From Chloroflexota bacterium (GTDB lineage Bacteria > Chloroflexota > Dehalococcoidia > Lucifugimonadales > UBA3495): a stretch of DNA of 12,057 nucleotides. Below the pieces are notes generated by a model that did no database searches, was not told the DNA's origin, and was given only the letters and a program-made list of their open reading frames with translations. Within the stretch, counting starts at the first letter, position 1; the number at the start of each line of letters is the position of its first letter. Below are positions 1 to 5,758 of the stretch, in pieces. A program made the position numbers and the translations under genes. The stretch is from the NCBI GenBank assembly GCA_022562335.1, contig JADFPM010000054.1:1-12057 (forward strand), written 5' to 3'.

Positions 1-96
1 CTCAGTTCGGCACGTGATAAGATATTGCTCGGCTAGTCTGACCAGGGGTATCTCACTTTTGTTCATGGTGTTCCATCGAAGTCGTCTTGTCTCCAT
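1..96 (-). CDS. Probable tyrosine recombinase/integrase, N-terminal fragment (runs off left edge)
   Basis: Only 32 codons are inside the window. The translation includes MNKSEIPLVRLAEQYLITCR, which resembles the start of the N-terminal core-binding (SAM-like) domain of XerC/XerD-type tyrosine recombinases, where a short 'L..L...YL..CR..G.S..T' helix opens the protein. The chosen ATG at 94-96 has a GGAGGT Shine-Dalgarno on the minus strand (107-112), 10 nt upstream. A second in-frame ATG at 64-66 has no good ribosome site. The gene is divergent from tRNA-Thr, a usual setting for an integrase. The catalytic Arg-His-Arg-Tyr residues lie outside the window, so the family call rests on a short stretch plus context. 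Confidence 0.45.
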   Translation of the reverse strand, partial: METRRLRWNTMNKSEIPLVRLAEQYLITCRTE

Positions 97-106
97 TAAA
101 AGGAAA

Positions 107-141
107 ACCTCCATCTCGGAGCAAAATTCCGTGATGGAGGT
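107..141 (-). promoter_or_regulatory. Leader hairpin that buries the Shine-Dalgarno of the recombinase gene
   Basis: ACCTCCATC (107-115) pairs perfectly with GATGGAGGT (133-141). The stem continues past one T/T mismatch with CGGA/TCCG around a 7-nt loop. Read on the minus strand, the 3' arm contains GGAGGT (112-107), the ribosome site for the ATG at 96. The hairpin is followed by TTTTCCTTTT, so it could alternatively act as a terminator or attenuator. Either way it would reduce expression of the downstream gene unless unfolded. The structure is seen directly; the role is inferred. Confidence 0.55.
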
Positions 142-160
142 GTGCAGGGCCTGTGATGTG

Positions 161-195
161 GGTGTGATGCCGATGTGACATCGGCATGACGCACC
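161..195. repeat. Inverted repeat / hairpin in the recombinase-tRNA intergenic region
   Basis: ATGCCGATGT (167-176) and ACATCGGCAT (178-187) form a perfect 10-bp inverted repeat around one base. GGTG (161-164) and CACC (192-195) extend it past an internal loop. TGTGATG occurs three times nearby (about 153, 164 and 197). It could be an operator or recombinase-binding site, or a second structure in the recombinase leader. No function is assigned. Confidence 0.4.
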
Positions 196-274
196 TGTGA
201 TGCGCGAAACCGCGTCTCATGTTAGTGTTTTACACTGCCAAAACCTCCGAAAATTCGTAGCTAGCCAGATACGG

Positions 275-349
275 GCCGGTGTAGCTCAGTGGTAGAGCAG
301 CGGTTTCGTAAACCGCAGGTCAAGGGTTCGACTCCCCTCACCGGCTCCA
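275..349 (+). tRNA. tRNA-Thr (anticodon CGU)
   Basis: The acceptor stem is GCCGGTG (275-281) with CACCGGC (339-345), then discriminator T and an encoded CCA (347-349). The D arm is GCTC..GAGC. The anticodon stem GCGGT/ACCGC closes the loop TTCGTAA, giving anticodon CGT, which reads ACG (Thr). The T loop is TTCGACT. One A/C mismatch in the T stem is the only irregularity. A degenerate second copy lies at 917-1001. Confidence 0.93.
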
Positions 350-363
350 TTTTTTGGGCACCA

Positions 364-394
364 AAGAGCCTCCATCGAAATGATGAAGGCTCTT
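364..394 (+). terminator. Hairpin terminator after tRNA-Thr
   Basis: AAGAGCCTCCATC (364-376) pairs with GATGAAGGCTCTT (382-394) with a single mismatch and a short loop, starting 15 nt after the tRNA 3' end and followed by GTTT. The upstream arm shares CACCAAAG-[AT]-GCCTCCA with the terminator after tRNA-Gly at 6512. The T tract is short, so efficiency is uncertain. Confidence 0.6.
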
Positions 395-711
395 GTTTAC
401 GAACTTTGGACATCTATTTTCCCAAAATGACCTAAATCAGGGCCGTTATCACTTTCTCCTGGACCACGCCTGCTTCAGCTGCCGTTGCATGATCCAGCTG
501 CGGGAAAACCCTCACTCATTTTGGGTGTTGCCTTGGTATTTAGCCGGGTACGGCTGATATAACCTGTAAGAGCAGCTAAAAAGGTCCGCAAACATAGCAA
601 TAAACGCTTTGCGCTTTGATTGATAAACGGTAGATAGTGCCACCGTCCGGGGCCAGGTTATTCTCCTTTCCTGAACCTGAACGTTGCCACCATCGGGATT
701 CTTTGGTTTCT

Positions 712-754
712 CATATATGCCCTCATCCCTTAAGCCAGGATGAGGGCATATATG
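712..754. repeat. Perfect 17-bp inverted repeat (hairpin)
   Basis: CATATATGCCCTCATCC (712-728) and GGATGAGGGCATATATG (738-754) are exact reverse complements around the 9-nt loop CTTAAGCCA. On the plus strand it is followed by TTT, so a terminator role is possible. The half-site AT[AG]TATGCCC recurs in the hairpin at 823-854. Confidence 0.75.
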
Positions 755-822
755 TTTCAATCCGGCCAGAATAACGGTGTGACCCCGGCTGAGTCACATC
801 ATGGTCAGCTGTATAGATCGGC

Positions 823-854
823 GATGTATGCCCACTATACCGTGGGCATACATC
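823..854. repeat. Perfect 13-bp inverted repeat (hairpin)
   Basis: GATGTATGCCCAC (823-835) and GTGGGCATACATC (842-854) are exact reverse complements around TATACC. There is no T tract on either side, which argues against a terminator. It shares its half-site with the hairpin about 100 bp upstream, suggesting a common binding factor or origin. Confidence 0.75.
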
Positions 855-907
855 CAATTTGACCGCAGTGTGACCAGCTTACATTCAGTCATCAAAAATC
901 CCTCAGA

Positions 908-916
908 TGGTATACT
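908..916 (+). promoter_or_regulatory. Candidate extended -10 promoter element
   Basis: TGGTATACT matches an extended -10 (TGnTATAAT) with one difference. No matching -35 hexamer is seen at normal spacing. It lies directly before the tRNA-Thr relic and could be that relic's former promoter, now possibly used for the lipoprotein gene at 1018. Confidence 0.35.
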
Positions 917-1001
917 GGACCGTAGCTAAATCGGCGTGACTGACCGGTTATGGCGTTTTCGTAAACCCAGGTAAAGGGTTTGAATCCCCTTACCGGCCCC
1001 A
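917..1001 (+). pseudogene. Degenerate tRNA-Thr copy (possible attachment-site remnant)
   Basis: Bases 952-1001 align with the anticodon-to-CCA part of tRNA-Thr at 275-349 over about 50 positions with roughly seven differences. The loop TTCGTAA and the terminal CCA are kept. The 5' part keeps only GTAGCT and scattered matches, with about 10 extra bases. The anticodon stem no longer pairs, so this is not a working tRNA. Duplication of a tRNA 3' end is the classic mark left by integrases, which supports an old insertion between the copies. A plain tandem duplication that has decayed is the alternative. Confidence 0.7.
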
Positions 1002-1017
1002 TCTTGTAAATGCCATT

Positions 1018-2778
1018 ATGGCCCGGTCATTTACCGACCGGGTCCCTGACCGGTTCCCGCGCGGAAAAACTTGGCTAACCCACCGGCCTCCTCACTGGAT
1101 AATGCGTTCTTGCCCATCAAATATTCGGCGCCCCGCCGGAAACCTCCTGCCCGCCGGCGCCCATTCAGCCCGCCGGCCTAAAAATATCCGCGTTTGCCGG
1201 GCGGTAGTGATCCTTTCTTTGGCTCTCCTGCCGATTTTGTCATTGGGCTGCGGGGGAGCGGCGCCGGATGTAACAGCTTTCCCGGTGACACCCCCACCGG
1301 CCACCCCCGGAACAACTGCGGTCCCCACGGAAGCGGCGGCCGAGACGGCTACTCCTGACCCAACCCCGACACCGGCAACGGTGGACCTGACCACGCCCGC
1401 TGCCACCACCCGTCCCGTTATCCAGGTCTTGACGCCCACGCCAAGGCCCACATTCACTTTCCTTCGCACCAGGACGCCGCCCACCGCAACCCCGTTGCCC
1501 ACGGACACGCCCTCACCTCAATCTAATTTCACTCCCACCCCGGCGCCCACGCCCACTGAAACACCCTTGCCCACCCCTACCCAAATCTTGACGCCAACGC
1601 CACCGCCCACTCCGGCGCCTACTCCCACACCAACGCCGAACCCAGAACCGGGTTTCGTCCTGACCATCAACAACACGCAGGTGACAGTGGGTCAGATCGA
1701 TTTTCCCGTCAAATACGGCACCATCCGGTTGCGCCAGCTTCCACGGCCCGACGGGAAGTACCGGGAAGACCGGTCTGTTACTTTGGAAGTGACCGTGGAT
1801 GCGTACATTTCCACCTCGATAATCCGTTGGAGCGGGGTCGACTCGGCGAACAACGAGGTCGCTACGGTGACCATGTACGGCAAAAGAAGCGTCCAAGTGG
1901 TGATTTTCCCTGCGCCCGACCAAATCCCGACGCCCACACCCAGTTACGCCGGACAAACCCGCCTGGCATTCGTTACCGACCGGGAGTCGACTTGGAAGGT
2001 ATATTTGATGCAGATGGATGGGCTCAATCAAACCAGTTTGACCTCCGAAGACGCCGAGTCCCAAAACCCCGCCTGGTCGCCCGACGCCGGGAAGATCGCC
2101 TTCGATTCTAACCGCAACGGCAACAGGGAGATTTACGTTTCCAACGAAGATGGGACCGGTGCAACCAATCTGACCAAAAACCCCAACAGCGACACCTGGC
2201 CCGTTTGGTCTCCCGATGGAGAAAGGATCGCATTTTCGTCCCGCCGCGACGGCAGCGGGAACATATACGTGATGAATGCTGATGGCACCGAGCAAACCCG
2301 CTTGACCGATGACCCGGGGGAAGACATATTCCCAACCTGGTCTGCCGATGGGAATCGTCTCGCGTTTGCTTCCCGCCGTGACGGTCAGTATGAGATATAC
2401 TCGATGACCGCCTTTGGCAACGACGTTACCCGGCTCACCATCATCCAAGTGGCTGGAACCGGCAATGCCCTTGCGCCAGCCTGGTCTCCCGATGGCAAAA
2501 TGATCGCCTTCCAGTGGGACAAGGACGGAAACAACGAGATATACGTCATGGATGCCGACGGCAATAATCAGAAACGTCTGACCGCCAACACCGCCGACGA
2601 CATCACCCCATCCTGGTCTCCCGACGGCAGCAAGATCGCCTTCGCCTCCCGCCGTGACGGGAATTACGAAATCTATATCATGAGAGCCAACGGCAGCGAA
2701 CAGTTGAACGTAACCAACGATCCCAGCCAGGATCTGTGGCCCAGGTGGTCGATCGGGGATATGATCGAACCGAACTGA
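1018..2778 (+). CDS. TolB-like beta-propeller lipoprotein with Thr-Pro-rich linker
   Basis: Exported protein of 586 residues. A hydrophobic segment (about 62-77) ends in a lipobox-like LSLGC with Cys78 as the likely lipidated residue. Residues 81-210 are a Thr/Pro/Ala linker. Residues 212-300 look like a small beta domain with no family call. Residues 314-580 contain five WD40-like (PD40) repeats of the form 'P.WSPDG..IAF.S.RDGN.EIYVM.ADG' plus a split blade made by the first and last strands, consistent with a six-bladed TolB-type propeller. Such propellers bind proteins or ligands at the cell surface; the partner is unknown. The start is uncertain: neither the ATG at 1018 nor the in-frame ATG at 1102 (residue 29) has a good ribosome site, and 1102 gives a more normal signal peptide. 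The gene begins 16 bases after the tRNA relic. It ends in TGA. Confidence 0.88.
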   Translation: MARSFTDRVPDRFPRGKTWLTHRPPHWIMRSCPSNIRRPAGNLLPAGAHSARRPKNIRVCRAVVILSLALLPILSLGCGGAAPDVTAFPVTPPPATPGTTAVPTEAAAETATPDPTPTPATVDLTTPAATTRPVIQVLTPTPRPTFTFLRTRTPPTATPLPTDTPSPQSNFTPTPAPTPTETPLPTPTQILTPTPPPTPAPTPTPTPNPEPGFVLTINNTQVTVGQIDFPVKYGTIRLRQLPRPDGKYREDRSVTLEVTVDAYISTSIIRWSGVDSANNEVATVTMYGKRSVQVVIFPAPDQIPTPTPSYAGQTRLAFVTDRESTWKVYLMQMDGLNQTSLTSEDAESQNPAWSPDAGKIAFDSNRNGNREIYVSNEDGTGATNLTKNPNSDTWPVWSPDGERIAFSSRRDGSGNIYVMNADGTEQTRLTDDPGEDIFPTWSADGNRLAFASRRDGQYEIYSMTAFGNDVTRLTIIQVAGTGNALAPAWSPDGKMIAFQWDKDGNNEIYVMDADGNNQKRLTANTADDITPSWSPDGSKIAFASRRDGNYEIYIMRANGSEQLNVTNDPSQDLWPRWSIGDMIEPN

Positions 2779-2850
2779 TACCCACCGATTCCAATGCTAC
2801 CAACCATCCCACGCCCTGCAGGTTTCCCACTTTCCCTTGGCCTCGGCAAA

Positions 2851-2879
2851 TTGACAAGGAAATCGGGCCCTAGTACCGT
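2851..2879 (+). promoter_or_regulatory. Candidate sigma-70 promoter for the CMD-family gene
   Basis: A perfect -35 TTGACA (2851-2856), a 17-bp spacer and a weak -10 TACCGT (2874-2879). It lies about 65 bp before the start of the 2945 gene. The -10 keeps only the first, second and last consensus bases. Confidence 0.35.
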
Positions 2880-2944
2880 TAGCCGCGGCTGGGGCCCACG
2901 GTGTGGTTCTGCCCCAAAGAATATATTTCCGGAGGATGACTTCC

Positions 2945-3502
2945 ATGGCCAGATTGCCGGCGGCAACCAGAGAATCGGTGCCCGAAGGACAGAGGGCCGC
3001 TTTTGACGAAATGCTGCAGAGCCTGGGCTCGGTACCCCAATATGGACCGGGTTCCGTGATGATCCACGTGCCGCAAGCCCACCAACTGGCCACTGCGCTG
3101 AATCAATACTTGCGGGATGATTCGTCCCTGCCCAAAAAGATTCAGGAGCTGGCCATGCTGGTCACCGCCCGGGAAATGGACTGCCAACACATTTGGAACG
3201 CCCATGCCGCATCGGCCAAAGAAGCCGGCGTGGACCCAGATATTGTGGATGCGTTGAGAGACGAGGGCGACCTTCCCGACATGGACCCCGGCGAAGAAGC
3301 CACGATAACCTATGGCCGGGAATTTTTTCAGACGCACCATGTGAGCAGGGGAGGATTTCAGGCTGCTCTGGAGCAATTTGGACGCCAGGGGCTGGTGGAA
3401 CTGACCATGCTGATGGGTAACTATGCGCTGCTGGCATTTATGATCAATGCCTTTGATTCCGATCTGCCGCCAGACCGGTCCGAGCCAATGCTTCCCATCT
3501 AG
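2945..3502 (+). CDS. Carboxymuconolactone decarboxylase/AhpD-fold family protein, lacks the CxxC pair
   Basis: The protein has 185 residues, a usual length for the family. The ATG at 2945 is chosen because GGAGG (2931-2935) sits 9 nt upstream; longer frames start before this site. The all-helical CMD signature is seen at residues 63-95, with KKIQELAMLVTARE followed by CQHIWNAH and the 'A..AG....I' helix. In redox-active AhpD proteins the motif is E-x11-C-x-x-C-x-x-x-H; here Cys80 and His87 remain but the second Cys is Ile83. It therefore cannot form the active-site disulfide and more likely resembles hydrolase/decarboxylase-type or uncharacterised CMD members. Substrate unknown. It converges on the sigma gene. 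A second, redox-type CMD protein lies at 5759. Confidence 0.85.
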   Translation: MARLPAATRESVPEGQRAAFDEMLQSLGSVPQYGPGSVMIHVPQAHQLATALNQYLRDDSSLPKKIQELAMLVTAREMDCQHIWNAHAASAKEAGVDPDIVDALRDEGDLPDMDPGEEATITYGREFFQTHHVSRGGFQAALEQFGRQGLVELTMLMGNYALLAFMINAFDSDLPPDRSEPMLPI

Positions 3503-3513
3503 CAAGATTGATC

Positions 3514-3540
3514 CCAGCACGGCCAGCACGGCCAGCACGG
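3514..3540. repeat. Three perfect tandem copies of a 9-bp unit
   Basis: CCAGCACGG is repeated three times without a mismatch, just after the stop codon of the 2945 gene. A simple short tandem repeat, possibly variable in copy number. No function suggested. Confidence 0.8.
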
Positions 3541-3554
3541 ATTCAATCAACACA

Positions 3555-3600
3555 GCGACGCCTGAAACGGCGTCGCCCCGGGAGCAAGAGGACCGGGGCG
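3555..3600. terminator. Two adjoining GC-rich hairpins between convergent genes
   Basis: GCGACGCC (3555-3562) pairs with GGCGTCGC (3569-3576) around TGAAAC. CGCCCCGG (3574-3581) pairs with CCGGGGCG (3593-3600) around an 11-nt loop. The hairpins share 3 bases, so they compete or stack. They sit between the plus-strand gene ending at 3502 and the minus-strand gene ending at 3621, where a bidirectional terminator is expected, but no T tract is present. Confidence 0.45.
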
Positions 3601-3620
3601 GAAAGTCCAGCGGAAATCCG

Positions 3621-4385
3621 TCAATCGGCGGCCGGGGTCAATAGACTCTGCTTCAGCTTGGCCATGGCGCTGCGTTGCAGCCGGGACACGTGCATCTGAG
3701 AGATACCCAGCCGTTGGGCAATGGCGCTCTGGGATAGCCCGGAATAGAATTTCATATAGAGGATCTTTTGCTCCCTGGAGTCCATATCTCCCAGGGCCAC
3801 CTTCAGGTCCATGCGTTGGGCCAAAAATTCCAGGTCCGGGTCTTCCTCGCCCAGGCGGTCCAGGATGCTTGCGGCTTCCTGGCCGTCGTCCTGGATGTGT
3901 TCAACATCCAGAGACAGGGGTCTGCCGAACCGCTCCACCTCAAAGGTCTGGAAGACCTCCTCCTCGGAGATCCCGGCGGCATCGCCGATTTCGGACACGG
4001 TGGGAGAGCGGCCCAGTTTTTGGGTTAGCCCTTCCACGGTGCGGTCTACCATCAGCTTTTGACGTTGGAGCTTGCGGGGGAGTTTCACCGCCCAGCCGTG
4101 GTCACGGAAGTAATTCTTGATCTCTCCCATAACCACGGGGATGGCAAAAGCGGCCAGTTGATTTCCCTGCTGTGGGTCGTACTTATCGATCGCTTTGAAC
4201 AGGCCGATGGTGCCCACCTGGACCAGGTCATCCATGGGCTCGCCCAGGTGCTGAAACCTGCGGCACAGCCGGTTCACCAGCGGCAGGTGTTGCGCCACCA
4301 ACTGGTCCCGGAAAGTCATTTCCCTGGTTTCCAACCACAACTCAAGGAGTTTTTCGGCTCCCTGAGGGTTAAACTTGGCTGCCAT
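3621..4385 (-). CDS. RNA polymerase sigma factor, SigB/SigF/SigG-type (group 3)
   Basis: The protein has 254 residues, normal for this group. Region 2 covers about residues 25-105, with the region 2.2 core 'DDLVQVGTIGLFKAIDKYDP' and 'GEIKNYFRDHGWAVKLPRKLQ' for regions 2.3-2.4, near-diagnostic of SigB/SigF/SigG proteins. Region 3 is about 110-180. Region 4 is about 195-250, with the helix-turn-helix 'LSQSAIAQRLGISQMHVSRLQ'. Region 1.1 is absent, as expected. The ATG at 4385 is preceded by AAGGGG. It directs RNA polymerase to an alternative, often stress-related promoter set. It lies 78 bp after the RsbW-like gene on the same strand, the usual regulator-sigma pairing. A decayed paralogous fragment lies at 5387-5570. 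Confidence 0.93.
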   Translation of the reverse strand: MAAKFNPQGAEKLLELWLETREMTFRDQLVAQHLPLVNRLCRRFQHLGEPMDDLVQVGTIGLFKAIDKYDPQQGNQLAAFAIPVVMGEIKNYFRDHGWAVKLPRKLQRQKLMVDRTVEGLTQKLGRSPTVSEIGDAAGISEEEVFQTFEVERFGRPLSLDVEHIQDDGQEAASILDRLGEEDPDLEFLAQRMDLKVALGDMDSREQKILYMKFYSGLSQSAIAQRLGISQMHVSRLQRSAMAKLKQSLLTPAAD

Positions 4386-4463
4386 CTCACCCCTTCCCCA
4401 ACATCGTTGCGGTGGAGCTTACCCCTACCCGGTGTTCATACTTGCCTTTCCAGGGATCAACCC

Positions 4464-4868
4464 CTAAAGACCGCGAGCCTCTTTGCGCTTTAACATGCGG
4501 ACCACGGGCTCACCTTCATCACCACCATTAAGTTTTATTTCGTCCATCAGGCTTTCTAAAAGGGCCTGGCTTTCAGCGTCTTCCTCGGTGGCGACATAGC
4601 TGGCAATGGACGGCCATGCCGGGATGAGAACCTCGACGCTGTCTGTCTCCATATTGAATCGAATGATCACTTCCGACGGTGAAGACTCTGGACTTGTTCG
4701 TTGAACACGCCTGAGCATGATCTCAAATGCTTCGGAAACGGCCACTCGAAGTTGGATGATCTCGTCATAGTTGAAAGACAATCCGCCGGCAATGACGCCG
4801 ATAGCGGCGCGGGCCACCGACTGGTGCTCCAACTTAGGCGGGACCCTCAATTCGATGACGTCGCTCAA
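4464..4868 (-). CDS. RsbW-like anti-sigma regulator with degenerate kinase motifs
   Basis: The protein has 134 residues from a TTG start at 4866-4868, which has AGGAGG four bases upstream; an in-frame ATG at 4917-4919 would add 17 residues but has a poor ribosome site. Residues 3-50 follow the RsbW/SpoIIAB pattern (DVIELRVPPKLEHQSVARAA... then YDEIIQLRVAVSEA). RsbW proteins are GHKL-fold kinases that bind a SigB-type sigma factor and phosphorylate an anti-anti-sigma partner. Here the N-box, normally SEA-C-T-N-A, reads SEAFEIML, losing the Mg-binding Asn. The DxGxG box is replaced by an IPAWPSIA stretch. The C-terminal 'SLMDEI....VVRMLKR' is recognisable. It probably still binds the sigma factor encoded 78 bp downstream but may not bind or hydrolyse ATP. 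No RsbV-like gene is in the window. Confidence 0.75.
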   Translation of the reverse strand: MSDVIELRVPPKLEHQSVARAAIGVIAGGLSFNYDEIIQLRVAVSEAFEIMLRRVQRTSPESSPSEVIIRFNMETDSVEVLIPAWPSIASYVATEEDAESQALLESLMDEIKLNGGDEGEPVVRMLKRKEARGL

Positions 4869-4931
4869 ACTCCCTCCTGCCAATTCCGGCAACGCGGATA
4901 AACCACCAATCCCAACCATAACACCACCCAA

Positions 4932-5386
4932 TACACCGCGGTAGAATCGCCAAAAGGTCTAACACACCTCGCACCTCAGGGTATTTCCGGGTGACATCTA
5001 ACTCAGTGTGTTGTTAAACAGGTCTTGGGGTCTCTTAAACCTTTCAGCCATTCCGAGCGGCGTTTGAACACGTCTTGGCGAGGCCCTGGACTAAATATGG
5101 TCAGCCGTTAAAGCGACTTCCCTAGACCGTCTCGTAAACTTAGCCTGGGGCCAAACCTAACCGCTCCGGTGAGCAGCGCAGTCACCGGGATGATCGAATC
5201 CACCGGACAGTTTCCGCGATAAGCAGTTATATTAACGAATCATTCTCTTGATGACAAGATTTCGACGGCCATGCTATGAACTTGTGAATGTTAGAGGAAC
5301 CACGGCCGATATTATGATTTGGGGACCAGATATTACCGCCACTCGGTTATCGGGAAATGTCAGGAATGTCCGGTACCGGATACATG
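4932..5386. other. Intergenic stretch upstream of the anti-sigma gene
   Basis: No convincing gene is seen in these roughly 450 bases. It contains the spaced direct repeat 5014-5078 and a 7-bp hairpin CCGGTGA (5166-5172) / TCACCGG (5182-5188) with a 9-nt loop and no T tract. GTTTAA, identical to the B. subtilis SigB -35 hexamer, appears twice on the minus strand (5014-5019 and 5035-5040), but I find no good GGGTAT -10 at the right distance. The promoter of the anti-sigma/sigma pair should be here. Confidence 0.45.
5014..5078 (-). repeat. 15-bp direct repeat at 50-bp spacing upstream of the anti-sigma gene
   Basis: TTAAACAGGTCTTGG (5014-5028) and TTGAACACGTCTTGG (5064-5078) match at 13 of 15 positions and start exactly 50 bp apart. 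On the minus strand the motif reads CCAAGAC[CG]TGTT[TC]AA. Placement upstream of the regulator-sigma pair suggests an operator or autoregulated promoter element. Function is inferred. Confidence 0.5.
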
Positions 5387-5570
5387 GGAAACCCAATTTC
5401 CTTTGCCATCTCCGGTGGCGGGAAAGATCAAGAATTACTTCCGCGGCCACAGCTGGGCGGTGAAACTCCACTGCACGCTTCAACACCGCAGGCTGCGGCT
5501 GGGCCAAGAGGTGGAGACCCTCACCCAACGGCTGGCATCTCCCCGATGCAGATGCCGCGGTTGCAACGCA
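5387..5570 (+). pseudogene. Frameshifted fragment of a second SigB/SigF-type sigma factor gene
   Basis: From 5387 one frame reads GNPISFAI, matching GNQLAAFAI (residues 74-82) of the sigma factor at 3621-4385. The match continues in another frame from 5421 with GKIKNYFRGHSWAVKL then TLQHRRLRLGQEVETLTQRL, matching the intact protein to about residue 125. After 5535 the match needs a further frame change (SPDADAAV against the region around residues 128-137). At the DNA level the stretch around 5424-5473 is nearly identical to the intact gene. Regions 2.1-2.2 and region 4 are absent. It is on the opposite strand to the intact gene, so it is an inverted, decayed duplicate or remnant of a paralogue. 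Confidence 0.8.
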
Positions 5571-5686
5571 ACGGCGCGTCCAGGCAGAGACTCAGTCCGC
5601 CGGAGTGGGTTCCCCGCCGGCGGGACCATGTTCCCTTTCAACTCCCCTGCCGTTTGACCATCCCAGGTTCAGATCCGTCGCCGGTA

Positions 5687-5692
5687 TATAAT
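5687..5692 (+). promoter_or_regulatory. Perfect -10 hexamer upstream of the Sec-containing gene
   Basis: TATAAT (5687-5692) lies 66 bp before the ATG at 5759. TTGACC (5654-5659) is too far upstream (27 bp) to be its -35, and no other good -35 is present. Predicted transcription start is near 5699, immediately before the hairpin at 5701. Confidence 0.5.
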
Positions 5693-5700
5693 GGCGGCGT

Positions 5701-5730
5701 CCAACGGGGCCAGCCCGCTGTCCCCGTTGG
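5701..5730 (+). promoter_or_regulatory. 5' leader hairpin of the Sec-containing gene
   Basis: CCAACGGGG (5701-5709) and CCCCGTTGG (5722-5730) form a perfect 9-bp stem, with CAG/CTG inside the 12-nt loop able to extend it. If the -10 at 5687 is used, this is the very 5' end of the mRNA. It could protect the message from decay or be regulatory. The ribosome site (5747-5751) is outside it. Confidence 0.45.
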
Positions 5731-5758
5731 GAATACGTATGTTCTTGGAGGATTTTCC

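Larger units (their letters stand above)
395..916. other. Non-coding gap between tRNA-Thr and its degenerate copy
   Basis: About 520 bases with no convincing gene, and noticeably less GC-rich than the flanking genes. It holds a 10-bp inverted repeat CCCAAAATGA (421-430) / TCATTTTGGG (516-525) separated by 85 bp, and the two strong hairpins listed separately. An 82-codon minus-strand frame (512-760) starts with TTG inside a hairpin, has no ribosome site and resembles nothing I recognise. Lying between a tRNA and a copy of that tRNA's 3' part, the stretch may be the eroded remains of an integrated element. Confidence 0.5.

Noticed and set aside
512..760. 82-codon minus-strand open frame between the two tRNA-Thr copies
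   Set aside because: It starts with TTG inside the loop-and-stem of a perfect 17-bp hairpin, has no ribosome site and resembles no family I know.
1092..2448. Long minus-strand open frames opposite the TolB-like lipoprotein gene
   Set aside because: They mirror the GC-rich, repetitive coding strand; the plus-strand product has a lipobox, linker and clear propeller repeats, the antisense products have nothing.
3591..3620. GGCGGAAAGTCC resembling the conserved GGAAAGTCC block of RNase P RNA
   Set aside because: The gap between flanking genes is only 118 bp and shows no other RNase P RNA elements; chance match.
4059..4493. 144-codon plus-strand frame over the sigma factor gene
   Set aside because: It is antisense to a well-conserved sigma factor. 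Its resemblance to the antisense frame at 5274-5528 only reflects the homology between the sigma gene and its relic.
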